Of a DNA stretch of 16,000 nt, positions 7,863 to 14,304 are shown one piece after another. The notes below the pieces were generated by a model, which made no database searches, was not told where the DNA came from, and saw nothing but the letters and a program-made list of their open reading frames with translations. The position numbers were made by a program, and so were the translations under genes. The stretch is from assembly GCA_946886865.1 (NCBI GenBank), contig CAMPJI010000050.1, positions 1 to 16,000 on the forward strand, in the 5' to 3' direction. Positions within the stretch are counted from its first letter, which is position 1. Every line of letters starts with the position of its first letter. Source of the DNA: an uncultured Lysobacterales bacterium (GTDB taxonomy: Bacteria; Pseudomonadota; Gammaproteobacteria; Xanthomonadales; Xanthomonadaceae).

Positions 7863-9059
7863 ATGAGGATTTCCACCGCGCAACTGCACGCGCAGGGCCT
7901 GGCCGGCATGCTCGGCCGCCAGCAGGAGATCGCCCGCACCCAACAGGAGCTGATCACCGGCAACAAGCTCACGCGCGCGGCGCAGGACCCGGCCGGCGCC
8001 GCGTCCGCGCAGCGCATCGACCATGCACTGGCATCGCTTGAGCAGTTCGAGCGCAACAGCGGGCTGGTCGAGCACCGCCTGCGCCTGCAGGAAGGCGCAC
8101 TGGGCGATGCCGGCGACACGCTGACGCGCGCACGCGAACTCGCCCTGCAGGGCAACAATGCCTCGCTGTCGGACGGCGACCGCACCATGCTGGTGGCCGA
8201 GCTGAAGGCATTGCAGGCGCAGATGCTGGGCATTGCCAATCGCGACGACGGCAACGGCCGCCAGCTCTTTGCCGGCTCGCGCGACGGCGTGACGCCGTTC
8301 GCCCTGTCGGCCGGCAACGTCAGTTACGCCGGCGACGACGGCCGGAACCAGGTCGACATCGGCCCCGGCCTGTCGGTCGCCGATACCGATGCCGGCAGCG
8401 ACGTGTTCCTGCGCGTGCGCGCGGGCACGGGCGAGGTGCGCGGCGCCGCGGACCCGGCCAACACCGGCCGCGCCGTGCTGCAGTCCACGTCCGTCACCGA
8501 CAGCGCGCAGTGGAACGGCGCGGCGCGGCGGCTGGAATTCACCGGTCCCGATACCTACGACGTACTCGATGCCGGTGGCACCGTCCTCTCGAGCGGCACC
8601 TACCAGAGCGGCGATTCGATCGACGTGGGCGGCGTGACGCTGCGTATCACCGGCGCGCCCGCTGCGGGCGACGGCTTCGACGTGCAGCGCGCGCCCAACC
8701 AGGACGTGTTCACCACGCTGCAGCGCCTCACCGACGCGATGTCCGCACCGGCCACCACCGATGCCGAACGTGCGCAGCGCGACAACGTCATCAGCGAGTC
8801 GCTGGCGGACATCACCTCGGCGCAGGACCACCTGCTGCGCCTGCGTGCCGATACCGGCGCGCGCATGGCCGCGATCGACGCGGCCGCCGATACGCGTGAG
8901 GCCGGCGAGGTCTCGATGAGCGACACGCTGTCGTCCCTGCGCGACGTCGACTTCGCCGAGGCCGCGAGCAAGCTCACGCTGCAGCTCACCGCACTGGAAG
9001 CCGCGCAGTCCACGATGATGCGCGTGCAGGGGCTGTCGCTGTTCGACCGCCTGCGCTGA
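7863..9059 (+). CDS. flgL: Flagellar hook-filament junction protein 3, FlgL (HAP3)
   Basis: FlgL is the second junction protein, placed between FlgK and the first flagellin layer, and is structurally a flagellin relative. The 398-residue product begins MRISTAQLHAQGLAGMLGRQQEIARTQQELITG, with the coiled-coil D0/D1 start and the AAQDPAGAASAQRI motif. It ends with LRDVDFAEAASKLTLQLTALEAAQSTMMRVQGLSLFDRLR, the matching C-terminal helix. The middle (~150-290) is a variable domain. A GGAGG site at 7853-7857 precedes ATG 7863 at 5 bases, and the gene is 28 bases after flgK. It is the last gene of the flgF operon. A short GC hairpin after the stop (9068-9084) lacks a T-run, so how the transcript ends is unclear. 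Confidence 0.95.
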   Translation: MRISTAQLHAQGLAGMLGRQQEIARTQQELITGNKLTRAAQDPAGAASAQRIDHALASLEQFERNSGLVEHRLRLQEGALGDAGDTLTRARELALQGNNASLSDGDRTMLVAELKALQAQMLGIANRDDGNGRQLFAGSRDGVTPFALSAGNVSYAGDDGRNQVDIGPGLSVADTDAGSDVFLRVRAGTGEVRGAADPANTGRAVLQSTSVTDSAQWNGAARRLEFTGPDTYDVLDAGGTVLSSGTYQSGDSIDVGGVTLRITGAPAAGDGFDVQRAPNQDVFTTLQRLTDAMSAPATTDAERAQRDNVISESLADITSAQDHLLRLRADTGARMAAIDAAADTREAGEVSMSDTLSSLRDVDFAEAASKLTLQLTALEAAQSTMMRVQGLSLFDRLR

Positions 9060-9482
9060 CGCGCCCGCGGGCCGCGAGGGCCCGTCCGCACCACCGCCCG
9101 AACCGGCGCCCGGCGCGCACTGCGCCGACGCACGCCGCGTGCGGGCACCGACTGCATCGGGGCGTGCGCGCGGCGGCGCCATGCAGCGGCGCCGCATCCG
9201 GCGGTGCAGTGCGCCACATCACCGGGCCGCAGGTGCCGGCGCCTGCCACGGCGTCCCCTGCGGTGGCTGTTCGCGCGGCGTACCGGATGCAGACCCCGTT
9301 GGCGCGGACCGCGCCGCGCTGCGCCTGCACGCGCCTTCAAGAAGCCGCGCTCGAGGTCGTCAACGGCACCAGGTGCGGCCGATCCCGGCGTGCGATCGCG
9401 ACGCAGTACTCGTTTCCAGCGCGAATCCGGCTCCGTCGCGCCCGCTGCCTACCGTTCGTCGGGCCTTTCAGCAAATCGCCCC
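9060..9482. other. Non-coding stretch between flgL and the flagellin promoter
   Basis: These ~420 bases hold no frame I can defend. The open frames that cross it are rich in Arg/Ala/Pro, lack ribosome binding sites and resemble no family I know. It contains GC-rich inverted repeats, notably CGGGCC/GGCCCG at 9068-9084 just after the flgL stop, and GCGGCGCC/GGCGCCGC at 9173-9195 (8-bp stem, 7-base loop); neither is followed by a T-run. It may hold activator sites or a decayed gene, but nothing definite is seen. Confidence 0.5.
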
Positions 9483-9509
9483 TAAAGCTTGACAACCGCA
9501 CGCCGTTAT
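9483..9509 (+). promoter_or_regulatory. Sigma-28 (FliA) flagellin promoter
   Basis: TAAAGCTT (9483-9490), an 11-base spacer and GCCGTTAT (9502-9509) match the FliA consensus TAAAGTTT-N11-GCCGATAA with only three mismatches. The spacer length is exact. The AT-rich -35 stands out in GC-rich surroundings. The expected start site is near 9517, giving a 5' leader of about 93 bases before the first flagellin gene. Confidence 0.88.
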
Positions 9510-9609
9510 CCCTCACAGCAGCGGCGAGGGCATACACGCCAACACCCTGCGACAACCCGGCCCCAGGCCTTCGCCGCCCGCCGGATCACACCTTCCAGGA
9601 GACGCCAAC

Positions 9610-10077
9610 ATGCAAGTCATCAACTCCAACATCATGTCGCTCAACGCGCAGCGCAACCTGTCCAACACGGGTGCGGATCTGGCCACCAGCCTGCAGCGCC
9701 TGTCCTCGGGCCTGCGCATCAACAGCGCCAAGGACGACGCCGCCGGCCTCGCCATCTCCGAGCGCTTCACCACCCAGATCCGCGGCATGGACCAGGCTGC
9801 CCGCAACGCCAACGACGGCATCTCGCTGGCGCAGACCGCCGAAGGCGCGATGGGCGAGATCGGCAACAACCTGCAGCGCATCCGCGAGCTGGCCGTGCAG
9901 TCGCGCAACGCCACCAACTCCGCCTCCGACCGCGAAGCCCTGAACAAGGAAGCCCAGCAGCTGAAGGCCGAGATCGACCGCGTCGCCACGCAGACCTCGT
10001 TCAACGGCGTCAAGCTGCTCGACGGTTCGTTCCAGGACCAGACCTTCCAGGTCGGCGCCAACCAGGGCGAGACCATC
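9610..10077 (+). repeat. Direct repeat unit A1 (5' end of first flagellin gene)
   Basis: These 468 bases align without gaps to 10932-11399. By eye I find only two base differences, both silent (T/C at 10026 versus 11348; C/G at 10074 versus 11396). Identity falls away sharply immediately after codon 156. Confidence 0.9.
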
Positions 10078-10812
10078 ACCGTGTCGTCGATCACCGATGC
10101 CAGCTCCGATGCGCTGGGCAGCTGGAATTCGGTCGCCACCGCCAACGCCACGGCCTCGTCCGGTGCGTTCGCCGATGTGACGCTGGCCACCACCGGTGAC
10201 GAATTCAGCATCACCGTCGACGGCGAAACGGCTGTCGCGATCACCGCCGCCGCCGATGGCGAGGTGGTGGACGCCGCGGCCATCGACGCCGAGCTGGCTT
10301 CGAACGCCGCAACGCTGGAAGCTGCAGGCATCACCTTCACCGGCAGCGCCGCTGACGGCGACCTGGCCTTCAGCAAGGCCGACGGCTCGGCGTTCGACGT
10401 CTCCGTGGTCAACGATTCCAGCGCCGACGGCTTTGCCGGCGCCGACTTCGCCACCGGTGACAACACCGTCGACAACGGTGCCGCTGCGGCCGCCCAGACC
10501 GGCTTCGCCAGCCTCGACATCTCCACCGTCGAAGGTGCCGACGCCGCGATGCTGGCGATGGACGGCGCGCTGACCGCGCTCAACACCGCCCGCGCCGACA
10601 TGGGTGCCGTGCAGAACCGCTTCAGCTCGGTCGTCGCCAACCTGTCGTCGAACTCCGAGAACCTGTCGGCGGCCCGCAGCCGCATCCAGGACGCGGACTT
10701 CGCCAAGGAGACCGCCCAGCTGACCCGCAACCAGATCCTCCAGCAGGCCGGCACCGCGATGCTGGCCCAGGCCAACCAGGCGCCCCAGGGCGTGCTGAGC
10801 CTGCTGCGCTGA
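9610..10812 (+). CDS. fliC: Flagellin, first copy
   Basis: This is the filament subunit, 400 residues, exported by the flagellar type III system. The conserved N-terminal D0/D1 helices (1-156: MQVINSNIMSLNAQRNLS, LQRLSSGLRINSAKDDAAGLAI, FNGVKLLDGSFQDQTFQVGA) and C-terminal D1/D0 helices (about 298-400, with ALNTARADMGAVQNRF and ending QAPQGVLSLLR) flank a variable central domain (~157-297). The centre is rich in Ala, Asp, Ser and Thr and keeps the high GC of the cluster. ATG 9610 has AGGAG at 9597-9601. It is expressed from the sigma-28 promoter upstream. Its two ends are nearly identical in DNA to the second copy, so this is a tandem duplicate. Confidence 0.96.
   Translation: MQVINSNIMSLNAQRNLSNTGADLATSLQRLSSGLRINSAKDDAAGLAISERFTTQIRGMDQAARNANDGISLAQTAEGAMGEIGNNLQRIRELAVQSRNATNSASDREALNKEAQQLKAEIDRVATQTSFNGVKLLDGSFQDQTFQVGANQGETITVSSITDASSDALGSWNSVATANATASSGAFADVTLATTGDEFSITVDGETAVAITAAADGEVVDAAAIDAELASNAATLEAAGITFTGSAADGDLAFSKADGSAFDVSVVNDSSADGFAGADFATGDNTVDNGAAAAAQTGFASLDISTVEGADAAMLAMDGALTALNTARADMGAVQNRFSSVVANLSSNSENLSAARSRIQDADFAKETAQLTRNQILQQAGTAMLAQANQAPQGVLSLLR
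10576..10812 (+). repeat. Direct repeat unit B1 (3' end of first flagellin gene)
   Basis: These 237 bases align to 11886-12122 with two differences seen by eye (a silent Ala GCC/GCG and a TCC/GCC change giving Ser/Ala). The repeat ends with the stop codon; the sequences after the two stops are different. Confidence 0.9.
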
Positions 10813-10823
10813 TGATCGACCCC

Positions 10824-10886
10824 GGAGGCGCGGCACCCGCCGCGCCTTCCGGACCTGCAGGGCGCGGGTGATCCAACTCACCCGCG
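10824..10886 (+). other. Two stem-loops between the flagellin genes
   Basis: The first hairpin pairs AGGCGCGGC (10826-10834) with GCCGCGCCT (10839-10847) around a 4-base loop, and can be extended by one or two pairs. The second pairs CGCGGGTGA (10863-10871) with TCACCCGCG (10878-10886) around a 6-base loop. Neither is followed by a T-run, so they are poor intrinsic terminators. They may stabilise the 3' end of the first flagellin message or partly reduce read-through into the second. Confidence 0.6.
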
Positions 10887-10931
10887 TCCCACCCATTCCG
10901 CTGCTGCGCGTCGACGCCCCGGAGCCCCGTG

Positions 10932-11399
10932 ATGCAAGTCATCAACTCCAACATCATGTCGCTCAACGCGCAGCGCAACCTGTCCAACACGGGTGCGGAT
11001 CTGGCCACCAGCCTGCAGCGCCTGTCCTCGGGCCTGCGCATCAACAGCGCCAAGGACGACGCCGCCGGCCTCGCCATCTCCGAGCGCTTCACCACCCAGA
11101 TCCGCGGCATGGACCAGGCTGCCCGCAACGCCAACGACGGCATCTCGCTGGCGCAGACCGCCGAAGGCGCGATGGGCGAGATCGGCAACAACCTGCAGCG
11201 CATCCGCGAGCTGGCCGTGCAGTCGCGCAACGCCACCAACTCCGCCTCCGACCGCGAAGCCCTGAACAAGGAAGCCCAGCAGCTGAAGGCCGAGATCGAC
11301 CGCGTCGCCACGCAGACCTCGTTCAACGGCGTCAAGCTGCTCGACGGCTCGTTCCAGGACCAGACCTTCCAGGTCGGCGCCAACCAGGGCGAGACGATC
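10932..11399 (+). repeat. Direct repeat unit A2 (5' end of second flagellin gene)
   Basis: Partner of 9610-10077. The repeat begins precisely at the ATG: the leaders before the two genes do not match. This argues for selection or gene conversion confined to the coding ends rather than a very recent simple duplication of the whole locus. Confidence 0.9.
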
Positions 11400-12122
11400 G
11401 ACCTCGCCAGCATCGTCGATGCATCTTCCAGCGCCTTGGGAACGTGGACCGGGGGACCGGCGTCAACCGGGGTTTCGGGGGCGTTCCAGAGCTTCACTCT
11501 GGGGACGGGGTCGGGCACTCAAACGTACTCGATGTCCGTCGATGGAACGGAGTTGTTCTACCTCGCGGCCACCAGCGCCACTATCAGCGCCGCAGACATT
11601 GACTCCCAGCTGGGAGACGGATCCTACGGTAAAGACCAGTTGGATTCGCTCGGAATGACCGTCACTGGTTCGGCCGCTGCCGGGACGCTGTCGTTTGCAC
11701 GCTTGGATGGCGCCGAGTTCGAGCTGACCGTGCGCAACGATGCGGGCACTGGGGGCTTCAGCAGCACGAATTTCAGCATCGGAGTTCATTCGATCTCTGG
11801 AGAACAGACCGGTTTCGCCGACCTGGACATCTCGACCACCGCCGGCGCCGATGACGCCATGCTCGCCATGGACGCCGCCCTGAACGCGCTCAACACCGCC
11901 CGCGCCGACATGGGTGCGGTGCAGAACCGCTTCAGCTCGGTCGTCGCCAACCTGTCGTCGAACGCCGAGAACCTGTCGGCGGCCCGCAGCCGCATCCAGG
12001 ACGCGGACTTCGCCAAGGAGACCGCCCAGCTGACCCGCAACCAGATCCTCCAGCAGGCCGGCACCGCGATGCTGGCCCAGGCCAACCAGGCGCCCCAGGG
12101 CGTGCTGAGCCTGCTGCGCTGA
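10932..12122 (+). CDS. fliC: Flagellin, second copy with a divergent central domain
   Basis: A second filament subunit of 396 residues. Residues 1-156 are identical to the first flagellin, and the last ~103 (294-396) are nearly so. The central ~135 residues are unrelated in sequence apart from small shared patterns. The start is ATG 10932 by homology to the first copy, with GGAG at 10921-10924; the preceding in-frame GTG at 10929 would only add one Met. The middle DNA differs in character from its surroundings: my hand count for 11521-11820 is about 60% GC against ~70% in the flanks, with codons such as GGA, ACT, TCT, GTT and AAA that neighbours avoid. This suggests replacement of the centre by recombination with foreign DNA. 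No separate promoter is visible in the 119-base gap, so it is probably read from the first flagellin promoter. Confidence 0.95.
   Translation: MQVINSNIMSLNAQRNLSNTGADLATSLQRLSSGLRINSAKDDAAGLAISERFTTQIRGMDQAARNANDGISLAQTAEGAMGEIGNNLQRIRELAVQSRNATNSASDREALNKEAQQLKAEIDRVATQTSFNGVKLLDGSFQDQTFQVGANQGETIDLASIVDASSSALGTWTGGPASTGVSGAFQSFTLGTGSGTQTYSMSVDGTELFYLAATSATISAADIDSQLGDGSYGKDQLDSLGMTVTGSAAAGTLSFARLDGAEFELTVRNDAGTGGFSSTNFSIGVHSISGEQTGFADLDISTTAGADDAMLAMDAALNALNTARADMGAVQNRFSSVVANLSSNAENLSAARSRIQDADFAKETAQLTRNQILQQAGTAMLAQANQAPQGVLSLLR
11886..12122 (+). repeat. Direct repeat unit B2 (3' end of second flagellin gene)
   Basis: Partner of 10576-10812, with two base differences seen by eye over 237 bases. 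Upstream of it the two genes keep protein similarity for about 30 more residues but diverge in DNA. Confidence 0.9.
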
Positions 12123-12188
12123 TGAGGTGACCCGATGCGCCGCGCCCGCCCCGTCCACCGCACTGCCGCCACACACGCCCCGGGCGTG

Positions 12189-12204
12189 CGGCACGGCGCG
12201 TGCA
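12189..12204 (+). promoter_or_regulatory. Candidate sigma-54 promoter upstream of fliD
   Basis: CGGCACGGCGCGTGCA fits TGGCACG-N4-TTGCW, with GG at 12190-12191 and GC at 12202-12203 in the correct spacing. It has one mismatch in the TTGC box (GTGC) and one before the GG. The predicted start is near 12215, ~63 bases before the fliD ATG. It overlaps the right arm of a GC hairpin (CACGCC/GGCGTG around 12173-12188). RpoN dependence of fliD operons is known in Pseudomonas-type systems. Chance matches are possible in this GC-rich DNA. Confidence 0.55.
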
Positions 12205-12277
12205 TGGACGCCGGCATGAGCGACTGCCGCGTCACCATTCCGTCGCCGTGCGCGACCTCCACGCCGGGAACGAGGCC

Positions 12278-13609
12278 ATGAGCGCGATCGGCTCCAGCCT
12301 GGACGTCAACGGCATCGTCAGCCAGCTGGTGGCCGCCGAGCGCGCGCCCACCGATGCGCGAAACGACCGCACCAGCAGGCAGTTGCAGGCGCAGATCTCC
12401 GCGCTGGGCAGCCTGCGCAGCGCCTTTTCCACGCTTCGCACGTCCGCCGAAGCGCTGTCCTCGAACGGCGCACGCAACGCGCGCAACGTGACGGTCGAGA
12501 AGGACGCCGGCTTCACCGCCACGGCCACCGCCGGCGCCGCGCTGGGCCAGTACCGCGTCGAGGTCGAAGCCCTGGCGGCCGCCCAGAAACTGGCGTCCGC
12601 CGGCTTTCCCGACAGCGAAGCCGCGGTCGGCACCGGCACCCTGTCCCTCGCGTTCGGCGAGACCACGCTCGACATCGAGATCGAGGCCGGGGCCAGCTCG
12701 CTGGCGGGGATCCGCGATGCCATCAACGTCGCGGCCGGCGGCGAAGGCATCCTGGCGACCATCATCGAATCCGACGCCGGCGCGCACCTGGTGCTGAGCG
12801 CCACGAAGACCGGCACCGCCAATGCCATCACCGTCACCACCAGCGGCGGCGACGGCGGCCTGTCGGCCTTCACCTTCGACGGTGCCACCGGCGGCATGCA
12901 GCAGCAGGCCGCGGCCGCCGATGCCGTCGTGCATATCGACGGCCTGACGCGAACCCTGTCGGAAAACCGCATCGCCGACCTGGTGCCGGGCGTCACGGTC
13001 GAGCTGACCCGTGCCGAACCCGGCACGGCGTTCACGCTCGGCGTCGCCTCGGACCCGTCGGCGCAACGCAACGCGGCCAAGGCGTTCGTCAACGCCTACA
13101 ACGGCGCGCACGGCGCGATCGCCAGCGCCACCGCCTACAACACCAGCACGCAGGTGGCCGCCGCGCTCAACGGCGACGCCATGGTGCGTGGCGCCAGCCG
13201 CGACCTGCGCGCCCACCTCAGCAGCCATGTCGTCGAACTCAAGGCCGTGGGCATCACGGTCGAGAAGGACGGCAAGCTCAAGATCGACGAGGCCGCCTTC
13301 AACAAGGCGATCGCCGAGGACCCGGCTGCCGTGTCGGCGCTGTTCGACGAAGAGGCCGGCATCGGCGCGGGCGTGACCCGCACGCTGGACACGCTGCTCG
13401 ACGACGACGGCCTGATGGACAGCCGCAGCGACAGCCTGGATGCGCGCACCAAGGCACTGGATTCGCAACGCCTGGCGCTGGACCGCCGCATGGAGCAGGT
13501 GGAAGCCCGCTACCGCGCGCAGTTCGTCGCCCTCGACGGGCTGGTGGCGCAGCTCCAGAGCACCAGCAACTACCTCGCACAACAACTCGCCAACCTGCCC
13601 GGATTCTGA
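12278..13609 (+). CDS. fliD: Flagellar filament cap protein FliD (HAP2)
   Basis: FliD forms the cap at the filament tip that inserts flagellin monomers. From ATG 12278 the protein has 443 residues. The N-terminus MSAIGSSLDVNGIVSQLVAAERAP is the FliD D0 signature. The FliD_C region covers roughly residues 215-425 (VTVELTRAEPGTAFTLGV, KAFVNAYNGAHGAI, LKAVGITVEKDGKLKIDEAAFNKAI), and the end LVAQLQSTSNYLAQQLANL is the closing coiled-coil helix. GAGG at 12272-12275 just before the ATG is a tight but usable ribosome binding site. A GTG at 12200 in the same frame would add a run of Arg/His residues unlike FliD and is rejected. The fliS gene follows after 10 bases. Confidence 0.95.
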   Translation: MSAIGSSLDVNGIVSQLVAAERAPTDARNDRTSRQLQAQISALGSLRSAFSTLRTSAEALSSNGARNARNVTVEKDAGFTATATAGAALGQYRVEVEALAAAQKLASAGFPDSEAAVGTGTLSLAFGETTLDIEIEAGASSLAGIRDAINVAAGGEGILATIIESDAGAHLVLSATKTGTANAITVTTSGGDGGLSAFTFDGATGGMQQQAAAADAVVHIDGLTRTLSENRIADLVPGVTVELTRAEPGTAFTLGVASDPSAQRNAAKAFVNAYNGAHGAIASATAYNTSTQVAAALNGDAMVRGASRDLRAHLSSHVVELKAVGITVEKDGKLKIDEAAFNKAIAEDPAAVSALFDEEAGIGAGVTRTLDTLLDDDGLMDSRSDSLDARTKALDSQRLALDRRMEQVEARYRAQFVALDGLVAQLQSTSNYLAQQLANLPGF

Positions 13610-13619
13610 GGTCTACCCC

Positions 13620-14033
13620 ATGTACAGCGCCCACAACCTCGCCAACCAGTACCGCCAGACCAGCGTGTCCAGCGCGGTGCTGGACGCCGATCCGCACCGG
13701 CTGATCGGGCTGATGCTGTCGGGCGCGCGTGAGCGTGCGCGGCTGGCGGTGGCGTGCCTGGAGCGCGGCGACCTGCTGCGCAAGTCGCAGGCCATCTCCG
13801 ACGCCAGCGCGATTATTGGCGGCCTCAACGGGTCGCTCAACCACGAAGCCGGTGGCGAGATCGCCGACGGACTGGCCGCGCTCTACGACTACGCCCAGCG
13901 CCGCCTGCTGGAGGCCAACGCCGGCAACCAGACCGCGCCGCTGCAGGAGGTCGACGCCCTGCTGGCCGACATCGAGACGGCGTGGAATTCCATCGGCCAG
14001 GGCCAGCCCCAGCCGGCCGGCCGCGGCGCATGA
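13620..14033 (+). CDS. fliS: Flagellin export chaperone FliS
   Basis: FliS binds the C-terminus of flagellin in the cytoplasm, prevents early polymerisation and targets it to the export gate. The 137-residue product has the typical beginning MYSAHNLANQYRQTSVSSA, the DPHRLIGLMLSGARERARLA helix (residues 25-43), and LLRKSQAISDASAIIGGLNGSLNHEAGGEIADGLAALYDYAQRRLLEAN. ATG 13620 has GAGG overlapping the fliD stop (13608-13611). The stop overlaps the next start (ATGA at 14030-14033), indicating coupled translation. Two different flagellins upstream share the C-terminus that FliS would bind, so one chaperone should serve both. Confidence 0.95.
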   Translation: MYSAHNLANQYRQTSVSSAVLDADPHRLIGLMLSGARERARLAVACLERGDLLRKSQAISDASAIIGGLNGSLNHEAGGEIADGLAALYDYAQRRLLEANAGNQTAPLQEVDALLADIETAWNSIGQGQPQPAGRGA

Positions 14034-14299
14034 CCCCTGCACTGCCCGCCGACGCGATCCGCGCCTCGCTGGACGCCGGCGACTGGGACGCCGCCGCGGC
14101 GCTGATGCGCGACCACGAAGTCGAACTGCGCAAGACCCTCGACAGTGGGGGCGGCGACCGCGCCGCACTGCTCGCACTTCTGAACGCGCAACAGGCGTTC
14201 CTCGCCGAACTGGCCGTCACCCGCGACGAAGCCGCCGCGGCGATCGGCCGACTGGGCCGCGACAAGCGCGGCGTGCAGGCCTACCTCGCGGGCGGTTGA
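14030..14299 (+). CDS. Small FliT-like flagellar chaperone (putative)
   Basis: An 89-residue, mostly alpha-helical acidic/Ala-rich protein: MTPALPADAIRASLDAGDWD, then DHEVELRKTL and a long helix through LLNAQQAFLAELAVTRDEAAAAIGRL. It overlaps the end of fliS by four bases (ATGA), the position normally taken by fliT. FliT proteins are short four-helix chaperones for FliD (and, in enterics, anti-activators of the master regulator) and are poorly conserved in sequence. The call rests on position, size and helical make-up, not on a diagnostic motif. It is very likely translated, given the overlap and codon bias. The exact function is less sure. Confidence 0.7.
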   Translation: MTPALPADAIRASLDAGDWDAAAALMRDHEVELRKTLDSGGGDRAALLALLNAQQAFLAELAVTRDEAAAAIGRLGRDKRGVQAYLAGG

Positions 14300-14304
14300 G
14301 CGGC

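Noticed and set aside
4625..8317. A minus-strand open frame of 1230 codons opposite flgI, flgJ, flgK and flgL
   Set aside because: It is a mirror of GC3-biased plus-strand genes, very rich in Arg, Gly, Ala and His, with no recognisable domain or ribosome binding site; four clear flagellar genes occupy the other strand.
9147..9160. GG..GC spaced sequence GGGCACCGACTGC resembling sigma-54
   Set aside because: The separation between GG and GC is one base short of the strict requirement, and a sigma-28 promoter already explains flagellin expression.
9301..9315. GGCGCGGACCGCGC as another sigma-54 candidate
   Set aside because: Spacing fits, but the -12 box lacks TTGC and the sequence is a simple GC palindrome that is expected by chance here.
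9139..9492. A 117-codon plus-strand open frame between flgL and the flagellin promoter
   Set aside because: Arg/Ala/Pro-rich, no ribosome binding site, no family resemblance, and it ends by overlapping the sigma-28 promoter.
9610..12122. Flagellin phase-variation switch by invertible DNA
   Set aside because: The repeats are direct, not inverted, and no recombinase gene or inverted site flanks the locus; direct-repeat conversion is the simpler reading.
12170..12195. CACGCC/GGCGTG hairpin after the second flagellin as an intrinsic terminator
   Set aside because: The loop is only three bases and no T-run follows; it overlaps the candidate fliD promoter instead.
12135..12280. Small frame starting ATG 12135 between the second flagellin and fliD
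   Set aside because: No Shine-Dalgarno sequence, composition like random GC-rich DNA, and it runs across the candidate sigma-54 site.
11786..13585. A minus-strand open frame of 599 codons opposite the second flagellin and fliD
   Set aside because: Same shadow effect; its content is low-complexity and it lies wholly opposite well-recognised genes.
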